From Streptomyces hayashii (GTDB lineage: Bacteria; Actinomycetota; Actinomycetes; Streptomycetales; Streptomycetaceae): 43,740 bases of DNA. The stretch lies in the NCBI RefSeq assembly GCF_024539815.1, contig NZ_JAHHIU010000119.1, positions 1 to 43,740 on the forward strand, written 5' to 3'. This document shows positions 17,994 to 26,593 of this stretch, piece by piece. How positions within the stretch are numbered: position 1 is the first letter of the stretch; each line of letters begins with the position of its first letter. Position numbers and translations under genes: made by a program. Under the pieces are notes generated by a model. The model made no database searches, was not told where the DNA came from, and saw nothing but the letters and a program-made list of their open reading frames with translations.

Positions 17994-19113
17994 CGGGGCT
18001 CGCCTCCCGGGCCGCGGTGGCGGGTACGTCCAGACGGCGGTAGAGGTAGTAGGCGGCGCACGCGCCCTCGCTGGAGACCATGGTGGCTCCCAGAGGGGTG
18101 CGGGGGGTGCACAGGGTGCCGAAGGCCTCGCACTCGTGCGGCTTGAGCAGCCCTTGCAGAACCTCTCCGCTGCGGCACTCGGAGGGCTCCTGCGTCCGGA
18201 TCCCGCCCACCGAGAAGCGGTGCTCGGCATCGTGGTCGCGGTACTTCGACGACAGCCGCCAGCCGCTGTCCGGGATCACCCCGATACCGCGCCACGCCCG
18301 GTCGGTGACCTCGAAGACGTCCTCCAGCATGGCCCGGGCGGCCGGGTTGCCCTCCGGGCGGACGGCACGGGCGTAGGCGTTGTCGACGGTGTGCTCACCG
18401 CGCTCCAGCTGGTGGACGGCCCGGCGCACGCCCTCAAGGATGTCCAGCGGCTCGAAGCCGGTCACCACGATCGGGACGCGGTGGCGCTCCGCCAGTCGCG
18501 GGTACTCCTCCACGCCCATCACGCTGCACACGTGCCCGGCCGCGAGAAAGCCCTGCACCCGGCAGCTCGGCGACGACATGATCGCCTCGATGGCGGGCGG
18601 CACCCGGACGTGGGACACCAGCATGCTGAAGTTGCGGACGCCCAGCTTCCGGGCCTGGTGGACCGTCATCGCGTTGGGGGGCGCCGTCGTCTCGAAGCCG
18701 ATGCCGAAGAACACCACCTCGCGGTCGGGGTTCTGGCGCGCGATGCGCAGCGCGTCGAGCGGCGAGTAGACGACGCGGACGTCGCCGCCCTCCCCGCGCA
18801 CCTGGAACAGGTCGCGTCCGGTGCCCGGCACGCGCAGCATGTCGCCGAAGGAACAGAAGATCACCCCGGGCCGGGAGGCGATCTCCAGCGCCTTGTCGAT
18901 GACCTCCAGCGGGGTCACGCACACCGGGCAGCCGGGCCCGTGGATCAGTTCGACCTCGTCCGGCAGCAGCTGGTCGATGCCGTGGCGGATGATGCTGTGC
19001 GTCTGGCCTCCGCACACCTCCATCAGCGCCCACGGCCTGGTCACCGTGGCGTGGATGTCGTCGAGGAGCCGGCGGGCCAGCTCGGGGTTCTGGAACTCGT
19101 CGATGTACTTCAT
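17986..19113 (-). CDS. hypD: Hydrogenase maturation protein HypD
   Basis: 375 residues. HypD, with HypC, is the scaffold on which the Fe(CN)2CO unit is built. Conserved cysteines are visible: C34 in EVCGGQTH and C62/C65 in HGPGCPVCVTP, plus a Cys-rich C-terminal half (RVQGFLAAGHVCSV, LKPHECEAFG) expected to bind the [4Fe-4S] cluster. The ATG overlaps the hypC stop (ATGA) and follows a strong AGGAGGTG, so it is translationally coupled but also efficiently initiated on its own. Confidence 0.95.
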   Translation of the reverse strand: MKYIDEFQNPELARRLLDDIHATVTRPWALMEVCGGQTHSIIRHGIDQLLPDEVELIHGPGCPVCVTPLEVIDKALEIASRPGVIFCSFGDMLRVPGTGRDLFQVRGEGGDVRVVYSPLDALRIARQNPDREVVFFGIGFETTAPPNAMTVHQARKLGVRNFSMLVSHVRVPPAIEAIMSSPSCRVQGFLAAGHVCSVMGVEEYPRLAERHRVPIVVTGFEPLDILEGVRRAVHQLERGEHTVDNAYARAVRPEGNPAARAMLEDVFEVTDRAWRGIGVIPDSGWRLSSKYRDHDAEHRFSVGGIRTQEPSECRSGEVLQGLLKPHECEAFGTLCTPRTPLGATMVSSEGACAAYYLYRRLDVPATAAREASPVV

Positions 19114-19412
19114 TTCCGCACCTCCTGCACCGCGTCCTCGCCCGCTTCCACGGCCGCCGCCTCCCACGGATCGCCGAACTCCTCCTGAAGCATGCCGAGT
19201 TCGGCGAAGAGTTCGAGCGTCTGCCGGGCCGACTCCTCGTCCAGCCGCTGCAGGGCGAAGCCGACGTGGACGATCGCGTACTCGCCGACCCGGAGGTCGG
19301 GCAGGTACTCCAGGCACACTTCCTTGACCACGCCGCCGAAGTCGACGGTGGCCATCCGGGTACCGTCCCGGTCCTCGATGTCCAGCACTCTGCCGGGTAC
19401 CGCCAGGCACAT
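19110..19412 (-). CDS. hypC: Hydrogenase maturation chaperone HypC
   Basis: A 100-residue HypC/HybG/HupF family chaperone. It starts MCLAVPG; after Met removal, the N-terminal C2 holds the iron complex with HypD and delivers it to the large subunit precursor. The OB-like beta-barrel region (to VHVGFALQRLDEE) is followed by an acidic tail of about 30 residues. GAGGAG lies 6 nt upstream of the ATG. It sits between hypF and hypD. Confidence 0.95.
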   Translation of the reverse strand: MCLAVPGRVLDIEDRDGTRMATVDFGGVVKEVCLEYLPDLRVGEYAIVHVGFALQRLDEESARQTLELFAELGMLQEEFGDPWEAAAVEAGEDAVQEVRK

Positions 19413-19443
19413 GGGCCTCTCCTCGCTGTCGGTCGGGCGTCGC

Positions 19444-21852
19444 TCAGTCGGTTGCTCGGTCGGTTGCTCGGTCGGTGGGCACGGCCCGGGCGGCCACCAT
19501 CAGCTGGCCCAGCGCCAGTCCGCCGTCGTTGGGCGGCACCAGGCGGTGCCGCAGGACCGTGAAGCCGTCCTCGCGCAGGGCGGCGGCGCAGGCCGAGGAG
19601 AGCAGCGCGTTGGCGAACACGCCGCCCGTCAGGGCGACCGTGTCCAGCCCGTGCCGCTCCCGGGCCAGCGCGCAGATCCGGTGCACCAGGCCGGTCACGG
19701 CGCGGTGGAAGCGGGCCGCGACCACGGCCGGCTCGACGTCCGCGCGCAGGTCGTCGACGATCGCCGCGAGCACGGGGGCCGGGTCGGCCCGTACGGCGCC
19801 CCCCGCGTCCCCCTGTGGCGCGTGCAGGGCGAAGGCGTACGCGGTGGAGTCCTCGGCGGGTGCGCCCAGCGCGGCGGCCTCCAGCTCGACCGCGGCCTGT
19901 GCCTCGTATCCGGCGCGGTGGCACACCCCGGCGAGAGAGGACACCGCGTCGAAGAGCCGGCCCATGCTGGAGGTGGGAACACAGTGCAAGCCGCGCTCCA
20001 ACTGCCGCTCCAGCAGCCTCAGTTCGTCGGGCGGGCAGGCGGTCGTGCAGGCGAGGTCCGCGGACCAGTCGATCCCGGCCGCCCTCAGGTGGGCGAGGGC
20101 CATGCGGTACGGACGGCGCACGGCAGCGTCGCCGCCGGGCAGCGGGACGTACGCGAGGCGCGCGAACCGGGTGAAGCCGTCATAGTCCGCGAGCAGGAAC
20201 TCCCCGCCCCACACGGCTCCGTCGTCGCCGTGGCCGGTGCCGTCGAAGGCGACGCCGATCACCGGCCGGGCGCCGTCCAGCCCGTGCTCGGCCATCGCGG
20301 AGGCGATGTGCGCGTGATGGTGCTGGACGCGTACGACGGGACGGCGCGCCGCGTTGCGGTCGGCCCACCGGGCGGAGCGGTAGCCCGGGTGCCGGTCGGA
20401 CGTCACGGTCTCCGGCCGGACCCCCGTGATGGACTCCAGCTGCTGCACGGCCCGTTCGAAGGCGCGCTGGGTGCCGACGTCGTCCATGTCGCCGATGTGC
20501 GCCGACAGCCAGGCCCGGCGGCCCTCCCCCAGGCAGAAGGCGTTCTTCAGGTCTCCCCCGACGGCGAGGGCCGGCCGCACGGGCAGCGGCAGCGTGAGCG
20601 GCAGCGGGGCGTAGCCACGGGAACGGCGGATCACCAGCGGCTGTCCGTCGCAGACGCGGACCACGGAGTCGTCGCACGGGACATGGATGGGGCGGTCGTG
20701 CGTGAGCCAGGCGTCGGCCAGGTGCGCGAGCCGCTCCAGGGCCTCCGCGTCGTCGGTGACGATCGGTTCGCCCGACAGGTTGCCGCTGGTCATGACGAGC
20801 AGCCGCGGGCCGTCCGGGTCGCCCGGCAGGCCGAGCAGCAGATGGTGCAGGGGCGTGTACGGCAGCAGCACGCCGAGGTCGGGACTGCGGGGCGCGACGG
20901 CCTCGGCGGGCTGCGGGTCCCCGGTCGTGCACGACCCGTGCGGACGCCGCCTCATGAGGACGACCGGCCTGGCCCGGCCTTCGAGCAGGCTCCGCTCCTC
21001 GGGGCCCAGCCGGACGAGGTGGCGTACGTCGTCCGCGGTCCTGGCCATGACGGCGAACGGCTTGTCGCCGCGCGCCTTGCGACGTCGCAGAAGGGCGACT
21101 GCCGCCGAATTCGTGGCGTCGCAGGCCAGGTGGTAGCCGCCCAGCCCCTTCACGGCGAGGATCGCGCCCCGGGCCAGCAGTGCGCGTGCCTCGGCGACCG
21201 GATCCCCGTCGGCGGCGGCCGGGGGCCCCGGCGGCCGGGCGACGAGCAGCCGCAGCCGCGGCCCGCAGGCCGGGCAGGCGACCGGCTGTGCGTGGAAGCG
21301 GCGGTCGGCGGGGTCGGCGTACTCGCGGGCGCAGTCGGGGCACATCCCGAAGCCGGCCATGGTGGTGTGGGCCCGGTCGTAGGGCACGCCGGTGACGATC
21401 GTGAAGCGCGGGCCGCAGTGCGTGCAGTTGACGAACGGGTGGCGGTGGCGCCGGTCCGCGGGGTCGGCCAGCTCGGCGAGGCAGTCCGCGCAGGTGGCGG
21501 AGTCCGGGGAGACCAGGGTGCGGGCGGGTCCGTCGGTGCGGGAGGTGAGGATGGCGAACCCGGCGCCGCCGGCGGGCGGCAGCTCCCGGTGGTGGACGGA
21601 GTCGACGCGGGCCAGCGGGGGCGCCTGTGCCGCGATCCGGTCGCAGAACCGGGCCACGGCCGAGGCGGGGCCCTCGACCTCGGCGACGACGCCCTCCGGG
21701 GTGTTGGTCACGTGCCCGGCCAGGGCGAGTTCGGTGGCGAGGCCGTACAGGTAGGGCCGGAAGCCCACGCCCTGCACCACTCCCCGGACGGTGACCAGGC
21801 GGCGTCGCGGGGCGTCCTCGGTGACGGCGGCCGGAGCCTGCGGAGCGCTCAC
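19444..21852 (-). CDS. hypF: Carbamoyltransferase HypF
   Basis: An 802-residue enzyme that converts carbamoyl phosphate and ATP to carbamoyl-adenylate and transfers the carbamoyl group to HypE. Domains in order: acylphosphatase (about 19-105, VRGVVQGVGFRPYLYG), paired zinc-finger motifs (CADC, CTHC, CPDC, CPAC), a YrdC-like domain (LAVKGLGGYHLACDA), and a Kae1-like domain with VQHHHAHIASAMAEHG. GTG at 21852 overlaps the hypB stop (GTGA). The C-terminus ends in a repeat, TDRATDRATD, encoded by a 12-bp tandem repeat. Confidence 0.95.
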   Translation of the reverse strand: MSAPQAPAAVTEDAPRRRLVTVRGVVQGVGFRPYLYGLATELALAGHVTNTPEGVVAEVEGPASAVARFCDRIAAQAPPLARVDSVHHRELPPAGGAGFAILTSRTDGPARTLVSPDSATCADCLAELADPADRRHRHPFVNCTHCGPRFTIVTGVPYDRAHTTMAGFGMCPDCAREYADPADRRFHAQPVACPACGPRLRLLVARPPGPPAAADGDPVAEARALLARGAILAVKGLGGYHLACDATNSAAVALLRRRKARGDKPFAVMARTADDVRHLVRLGPEERSLLEGRARPVVLMRRRPHGSCTTGDPQPAEAVAPRSPDLGVLLPYTPLHHLLLGLPGDPDGPRLLVMTSGNLSGEPIVTDDAEALERLAHLADAWLTHDRPIHVPCDDSVVRVCDGQPLVIRRSRGYAPLPLTLPLPVRPALAVGGDLKNAFCLGEGRRAWLSAHIGDMDDVGTQRAFERAVQQLESITGVRPETVTSDRHPGYRSARWADRNAARRPVVRVQHHHAHIASAMAEHGLDGARPVIGVAFDGTGHGDDGAVWGGEFLLADYDGFTRFARLAYVPLPGGDAAVRRPYRMALAHLRAAGIDWSADLACTTACPPDELRLLERQLERGLHCVPTSSMGRLFDAVSSLAGVCHRAGYEAQAAVELEAAALGAPAEDSTAYAFALHAPQGDAGGAVRADPAPVLAAIVDDLRADVEPAVVAARFHRAVTGLVHRICALARERHGLDTVALTGGVFANALLSSACAAALREDGFTVLRHRLVPPNDGGLALGQLMVAARAVPTDRATDRATD
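19447..19476. repeat. 12-bp tandem repeat at the 3' end of hypF
   Basis: Two and a half copies of GTCGGTTGCTCG encode the terminal TDRA repeats of HypF. The unit is in frame, so copy-number change alters only the tail length. Confidence 0.8.
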
Positions 21853-22604
21853 GGGTGGGTGTGGGCCATGGCGCCGGCGGCCTCCGGATGCGCGTGGGTG
21901 TGACCGTGCCGAGGGTGCGACCGGGCCATGACCGGCGCGTGGACGGGCGCGCCGTCCGCGGCGGCCAGCGCCCGGTCGAGCAGCGCGCCGACTCCCTGCC
22001 CCCGGCGCGCCGAGGTCAGGATCACCTCGACCCCGGGGTTGACCTGCTCGACGTTCGCGCGGAACGCGTCCTCGTCGAACTCGGCTGCCTCGGCGATGTC
22101 GGTCTTGGTGACCACGACGAGGTGGGCGAGACCGAACGCGGTCGGGTACTTGAGCGGCTTGTCCTCGCCTTCGGTCACCGAGGCGAGAGCGACCCGCAGC
22201 GTCTCCCCGAGGTCGTAGGAGGCGGGGCAGACCAGGTTGCCGACGTTCTCCACGAACAGCAGCCGGGTGCCGTCGGGCAGCCACCCGTCGAGATGCCCGG
22301 CGAGCATCCCCGCCTCCAGATGACACAGTCCGTCGGTGAGGACCTGCTTGACCGGGACGCCCGAACGCGCCAGCCGCGCCGCGTCGTTCTCGGTGGCGAG
22401 GTCGGCGCTCAGCGCCGCGACGGGAACGGACCGCTCCCGCGCCCGCACCAGTTCCCGTTCCAGCAGCGCGGTCTTGCCGCTGCCCGGACTGGACAGCAGG
22501 TTGACGACCGCGGTGCCCCGGGCGGCGAGGCGGTCGCGCAGTTCATGGGCGCTCGCGTCGTTCTTCGCGAGTACGGCCTGACGCAGGTCGACGACACGGC
22601 ACAT
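21849..22604 (-). CDS. hypB: Nickel-inserting GTPase HypB
   Basis: A 251-residue SIMIBI GTPase that works with HypA to insert nickel into the large subunit. The P-loop is SSPGSGKT with K44; VVVTKTDIAE is the base-specificity motif; ENVGNLVCPASYDLGE holds the metal-site Cys at the dimer interface. A His-rich stretch (RSHPRHGHTHAHP ... AHTHP) lies at the C-terminus, whereas most His-rich HypB proteins carry it near the N-terminus; a nickel-storage role is likely. It follows hypA by 3 bases and overlaps hypF. Confidence 0.95.
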   Translation of the reverse strand: MCRVVDLRQAVLAKNDASAHELRDRLAARGTAVVNLLSSPGSGKTALLERELVRARERSVPVAALSADLATENDAARLARSGVPVKQVLTDGLCHLEAGMLAGHLDGWLPDGTRLLFVENVGNLVCPASYDLGETLRVALASVTEGEDKPLKYPTAFGLAHLVVVTKTDIAEAAEFDEDAFRANVEQVNPGVEVILTSARRGQGVGALLDRALAAADGAPVHAPVMARSHPRHGHTHAHPEAAGAMAHTHP

Positions 22605-22607
22605 GGT

Positions 22608-23006
22608 TCAGCGCTCCTCGGAGATCGGTTCGCGGGCGGTGGCCTGCGGGGGGCCGCCGTCCACCCAGTGCACGTCGACGATCTGCAGTTCCCGGCCCGC
22701 GAGCAGCTCGGTGTCCGTCCCGTCGCAGACGGGGCAGGTCAGCCGGGGCGGCATGCCGACGGCCCATTCGTGTGCGCAGGGCGTGCAGCGGGCCCGCCCC
22801 GGCACCGCCTCGGTGACCAGTTCGGCGCCTTCCAGCAGGGTTCCGGCGCAGACCAGTTCGAAGCAGAAGGCGAGCGCGTCGGGGACGACACCGGCCAGTT
22901 CGCCCACCTGGAGCCGCACCGAACGCACGGCCGTGACGTCACCGGCCCGCTCCGCGGCTTCAGCCACCTGGTCGACGACGGCCAGCGCGACGGACATCTC
23001 GTGCAT
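22608..23006 (-). CDS. hypA: Nickel metallochaperone HypA
   Basis: 132 residues. The N-terminal MHE provides the nickel ligand H2, and C74/C77 with C91/C94 form the zinc site (CTPC and CPVC). HypA passes nickel to the large subunit with HypB. The C-terminus is about 15 residues longer than in short homologues. GGAG lies 5 nt before the ATG. A 144-base gap with GC-rich inverted repeats (around a GGCGCGCC palindrome) separates it from the 34-residue peptide gene upstream, the largest gap in the second half of the operon. Confidence 0.95.
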   Translation of the reverse strand: MHEMSVALAVVDQVAEAAERAGDVTAVRSVRLQVGELAGVVPDALAFCFELVCAGTLLEGAELVTEAVPGRARCTPCAHEWAVGMPPRLTCPVCDGTDTELLAGRELQIVDVHWVDGGPPQATAREPISEER

Positions 23007-23150
23007 GGGTCTCCGTCCTCGTGCGCCCTTGGCTGCGGTCGGCCTTCATTAGAGGCGCGCACGGCCGGGTGGCACGGCCCGGCGCGCCGTCACCGGCCGG
23101 CGGGTACGCCGTTCGACGCAACCGCACGGCACACCGGTGGCGCCCGGGGT

Positions 23151-23255
23151 TCACATCCGGCGGATCCGCAGATAGCGCCGCACGTCCGGAAGCACCTCGA
23201 CGCCGAGGGCCACCAGGGCCGCCAGGGCCGCTCCGCCGATGACGAACTTCTTCAT
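23151..23255 (-). CDS. 34-residue small protein of the hydrogenase operon (DUF6893-like)
   Basis: A very short protein starting MKKFVIGGAALAALVALG and ending in basic YLRIRRM: one hydrophobic segment (about residues 4-20) flanked by positive charges. It looks like a single-pass membrane peptide. It resembles the short actinobacterial proteins annotated as DUF6893; I recall that name from memory and cannot check it. The ATG overlaps the protease stop (ATGA) and GGAGA lies about 7 nt upstream, so translation is well supported. A membrane-anchoring or assembly role for the hydrogenase is possible but is inferred only from position. Confidence 0.75.
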   Translation of the reverse strand: MKKFVIGGAALAALVALGVEVLPDVRRYLRIRRM

Positions 23256-23824
23256 CCCGTCTCTCCTCGTGTCGAGATCCCACCGGCCGTGGCCCGCGGC
23301 GCGGACTCTCCCGGCCGGCCGGGGCACAGCAGCTCTTCGATCAGCCGGACGGCCTCCGGCACGGCGTCGGACACCGGCGCGCTGAGGCCGATGCCCTCCT
23401 CCACCGAGGCCGGTTCGCATCCGACGACCAGGACGCGGCGGGGCGGCTCGCCGCCGGTCCCGGCGCACAGGGCGCCCAGCAGGGCGAGGACGGTGTCCGG
23501 GGTCATGCGGTGGCCGTCCAGCGCGGGCGCGGGGGGCGAAGGGCTACCGCCTGCGCCGCCTGCGTCGTGTTCGATCACGTACAGGGTGCCGGGGGCTTCG
23601 CCGCGCGCCGTGGCGTCCACCAGGACGAGGGTGTCGTAGCCGTCCAGGAGCTGGTAGGCGAGGTGCACCCCGCGCACCCCGATGTCCACGACCTCGACGT
23701 GGGCGGGCAGGTCGCGCTCGGCGAGCCGGCGGGCGGTCTCCACGCCGAAGCCGTCGTCCGAGAGGAAGACGTTGCCGATGCCCGCCACGAGCGTCCTGGG
23801 ACCTGCGGATGGGGAGGGGTTCAT
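23252..23824 (-). CDS. [NiFe] hydrogenase maturation endopeptidase
   Basis: A 190-residue HyaD/HybD/HupD-type protease that removes the C-terminal extension of the large subunit once nickel is in place. The family motif GIGNVFLSDDGFGVE is at the N-terminus, and the acidic VVDIGVRG region follows. A Gly/Ser/Pro-rich insertion (EHDAGGAGGSPSPPAP) lies mid-protein. The ATG overlaps the upstream gene stop (ATGA) and follows GGAGG by 7 nt. Confidence 0.92.
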   Translation of the reverse strand: MNPSPSAGPRTLVAGIGNVFLSDDGFGVETARRLAERDLPAHVEVVDIGVRGVHLAYQLLDGYDTLVLVDATARGEAPGTLYVIEHDAGGAGGSPSPPAPALDGHRMTPDTVLALLGALCAGTGGEPPRRVLVVGCEPASVEEGIGLSAPVSDAVPEAVRLIEELLCPGRPGESAPRATAGGISTRGETG

Positions 23825-25251
23825 GCGTCGTCCTCCGGCAGGGTGACCTCGTCGGGCTGGAAGTACAGGAACCGTCCCTGCTCGCGGCGGATGTCGGCGC
23901 CGGGGTCGCCGTCGACGGTGACCGCCAGGTGCACCGCGCCGTCCACGTCGTGCAGCACCGCCTCGACCGTCGCGGTGCGGCCGTGCAGGAAGATGTCCTG
24001 CGCGTCGGTGCGGCGCCGGCCCGGGCGCAGCTCGACGCGGCTGCCCTTGCCCACGTGCCGGCCGTCCACGACCACGTGGTCGCGCGCCGGGTCGAAGCCC
24101 GCCTCGCTCGCCGGGTCCCACCAGGGGGTGTCCGGGCGCTGCACGCCGTACTCGTCGGGAAAGCCGTCGTCCGGGGCGGCGGGGCCCGGGGCGGTCGCCT
24201 CGCGCAGGCCGCGCACCGCTCCGTGCAGCCGTTCCAGGACCTCGGGCGGCATCGAGTCCGCCAGCTCGATCACGGCGGCCGCCCGTTCGTCGGTGCCGCG
24301 GGCCTCGCGTTTCTCCTCGTCGGTGAGGGCCGCGGTGCGCAGCGCGAGGATCTCGTCGATCTCGGTGGCGTCGTAGAGCGCGCCGGGGCTCTCCGGCGCG
24401 ATGGCCGGGTGGTCCTCCAGGATGATCGGCGAGGACAGCACGAGGTCGGCGCTGCCTCGTTCGCCGGCGAGCACGGGCCAGGTGTGCAGGTTGCGGCAGG
24501 CGGCGACCGCGCCCTTCGCCCACTCGGGGGGATCGGTCATCGACAGGAAGGATCCGGCGCTGAGGGCCATGAGGGTGTGGGTGGCCACCAGGGAGTGCGG
24601 CAGCGCCGCCTCCCGCCCCGCGTCACGGCCGTCGGAGGGCGTCCAGCCGCTGGTGTTCTCGACGACGGCGGTGAGCCGCAGGGCCCGGTAGGGGCCGTCG
24701 AGTTCGCGGGCGGACAGCCGGATCGTCCCGCTGATCTCCTCCCATCGCCGCAGCAGCCGGCCCACGGTGCGGCCGGCCGCGTCCAGGACCGGTTCGGCGT
24801 CCTGCCCTGCGGGGCGCCGGAAGGGATGCGTGACGCCGTCGCCGAGGAGGTCGTCCACCGGGACGACCACCTCCACGCGTTCCTCCGCCCCCTCGTCCCA
24901 GGGCATCAGCACCCGGTCGTCGAGGCGGAGTTCGGCGACCGTGTCGAAGCCGCCGTCCGGGCCTGCCCGCTGCACGGTGCGCCGCCGGGCGCGCAGGAAG
25001 CGCACCTCGACCGAGAGGGTCGCGCCCGCCCTCGGTTCCATCAGGCATTCGGTGTGCTGGAAGTCGTGCTCCTCGCACTCGGCGCCCCAGCCGGGCGGCA
25101 CCAGCACCCCGAACTGCCAGCGCAGCCGGTTCTTGGCCGCCGAGGCGCGGTACGGGTAGAGCACATAGCCCTCGAAGAGGACGGCGTCGGCCACCTGCCG
25201 GGCGAGGGCGAACCGCGCCTCCGTCCCGGAGGCGAACGCGGTCACGGTCAC
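23821..25251 (-). CDS. Conserved hydrogenase-locus protein of unknown function, 476 residues
   Basis: I do not recognise a characterised family. The N-terminal half begins VTVTAFASGTEARF and includes YPYRASAAKNRLRWQFGVL, with a conserved-looking EEHDFQHTECLME patch. The C-terminal ~65 residues (HGRTATVEAVLHDVDG to RFLYFQPDEVTLPEDDA) look like a small SH3-like beta-barrel. No signal or membrane segment is seen. GTG at 25251 overlaps the upstream stop (GTGA); a second GTG at 25245 is possible. Sitting between DUF6084-like and the protease with overlaps on both sides, it is probably a dedicated assembly or partner factor for the hydrogenase. Confidence 0.8.
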   Translation of the reverse strand: MTVTAFASGTEARFALARQVADAVLFEGYVLYPYRASAAKNRLRWQFGVLVPPGWGAECEEHDFQHTECLMEPRAGATLSVEVRFLRARRRTVQRAGPDGGFDTVAELRLDDRVLMPWDEGAEERVEVVVPVDDLLGDGVTHPFRRPAGQDAEPVLDAAGRTVGRLLRRWEEISGTIRLSARELDGPYRALRLTAVVENTSGWTPSDGRDAGREAALPHSLVATHTLMALSAGSFLSMTDPPEWAKGAVAACRNLHTWPVLAGERGSADLVLSSPIILEDHPAIAPESPGALYDATEIDEILALRTAALTDEEKREARGTDERAAAVIELADSMPPEVLERLHGAVRGLREATAPGPAAPDDGFPDEYGVQRPDTPWWDPASEAGFDPARDHVVVDGRHVGKGSRVELRPGRRRTDAQDIFLHGRTATVEAVLHDVDGAVHLAVTVDGDPGADIRREQGRFLYFQPDEVTLPEDDA

Positions 25252-25940
25252 GGGTCCGTCCTTCCGGTGGCGGCGGTGAGCGCGCGCAGCGGGTCGCCGC
25301 GGGGCGGTTCCGCGGCGCCGCTGTCGTCGAGGAGGGCCTTGAGGGTCGCCTCCCAGGAGGGCAGCGCGCGCCGGGAGCGGTAGGCGAGGAGGGCGTCCAT
25401 GGTGTCGCGGGGCAGCTTGATCCAGCCGCATCCGGGGAAGTGCTGTTCGACCATCTCCCGCCAGGTCGCGACCGGCATCCGGAAGGCCGCCTCCCGGTCC
25501 CACGGGACCGGCTCCACCCGGAAGCCGCCGGCTCCGGTGAACGCCGTGCCGGAGAACAGCATCAGCAGCGGGACCTCGCCGTCGGTGAGGGCGGCGAGGT
25601 AGCGGGTGGCCGCGATGTCCATGTCGTAGGTGCAGGGCACGACGAGGTCGGCTTCGGTCTCGCCGGTGAATCCGGGGACCATGAGCGAGATCTGGGCGAA
25701 CTGCACCGGCTGGAGTGTGCTGCCCCAGCGGGAACGCTCGCCGAAGAGGTCCGCGAGGCCGTCGGCCTCGGCGGAGTCGTAACCGCGGCGGGCGGGTTCG
25801 ACGCGGATCTGGCAGCGCAGCGCGAGGGCGTGCACGGGGGTGTCGCCGGAGGCGGTGACGCGCAGCCGGAAGACGAGGGTCGGTCCGGCCGCATACCGGT
25901 CGGCGCGCACTCCGGTGCAGGCGAAGGAGAACTCCGTCAC
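25248..25940 (-). CDS. DUF6084-like hydrogenase-locus protein
   Basis: 230 residues, soluble, mostly beta-rich, starting VTEFSFACTG. Recognisable stretches are RWGSTLQPVQFAQIS, VPCTYDMDIAATRYL and GCGWIKLPRDTMDAL. I associate it from memory with DUF6084, a family repeatedly found beside actinobacterial [NiFe] hydrogenases; the function is unknown. Both ends overlap neighbours by four bases (GTGA), so it is made in step with DUF5947-like and the 476-residue protein. Confidence 0.78.
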   Translation of the reverse strand: MTEFSFACTGVRADRYAAGPTLVFRLRVTASGDTPVHALALRCQIRVEPARRGYDSAEADGLADLFGERSRWGSTLQPVQFAQISLMVPGFTGETEADLVVPCTYDMDIAATRYLAALTDGEVPLLMLFSGTAFTGAGGFRVEPVPWDREAAFRMPVATWREMVEQHFPGCGWIKLPRDTMDALLAYRSRRALPSWEATLKALLDDSGAAEPPRGDPLRALTAATGRTDP

Positions 25941-26593
25941 GGGCGCACCGCCTCGTCCACGGGCCGGACGCGTCGCGAGACGTCCGCGAAGAACGCGTCC
26001 AGCGCGGCGCGGGCCTCGGCCCCGCCGTCGAAGCCCTGCCACAACAGGCGCATACGGCCGACGAGTTCGTAGCAGACGTCGATCGGCACGAGGTGGCACT
26101 CGAAGCGGCCGTCGGTGCGGCGCAGCAGCAGCGCCTCCACATCGGGTTCGAGGAGTCCGGCGAGGGGGCTGCGGTCGAGGACGTCCGCCCAGGTGGCCGC
26201 ATCGAGTTCGCTCTCGGTGGCTCCGGCGGGGCTCGGGTAGAGGGCGACCAGCCGGTCGAGCGCCGCGTTGCGGAACAGGAAGGCGACGCCGACGGGGATC
26301 TGCAACGCGTCCCACGCGCTCTCGTCGAGGCGGTGGCCGGGGTCGGTGAGGTAGCGGGACGGGACCGTGCGGAAGCGGCCCGCGGCGGCGCCCGGCTGTT
26401 CCATCAGCAGCGCGCAGGCGGCGCAGGCGCAGACCAGGGCGCGTTTCTCGGTGTCGACCAGGTGGCGATGGTCCGCCTCGGGCACGGTCGCCGCGCACAG
26501 TTCGCAGCGCTCGGGCCGGGGCGGTCCCTCGGTGCGGAACCTGCGCAGCCCGGCGGGGTGCGCGCGCCGGGCGGGCGCGGGGGTTGCGCTCAT
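25937..26593 (-). CDS. DUF5947-like zinc-finger protein of the hydrogenase locus
   Basis: 218 residues. The N-terminal third has a paired-Cys motif (CELC at about residue 27, then CACAAC) with an intervening HRHLVD segment, suggesting a metal-bound finger. The rest is helical, with RYLTDPGHRLDESAW and VPIDVCYELVGRMRLLW. I associate it from memory with DUF5947, known from actinobacterial hydrogenase loci but without an assigned function. ATGA overlap with the NifU-like gene upstream and GTGA overlap with DUF6084-like downstream. Confidence 0.78.
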   Translation of the reverse strand: MSATPAPARRAHPAGLRRFRTEGPPRPERCELCAATVPEADHRHLVDTEKRALVCACAACALLMEQPGAAAGRFRTVPSRYLTDPGHRLDESAWDALQIPVGVAFLFRNAALDRLVALYPSPAGATESELDAATWADVLDRSPLAGLLEPDVEALLLRRTDGRFECHLVPIDVCYELVGRMRLLWQGFDGGAEARAALDAFFADVSRRVRPVDEAVRP

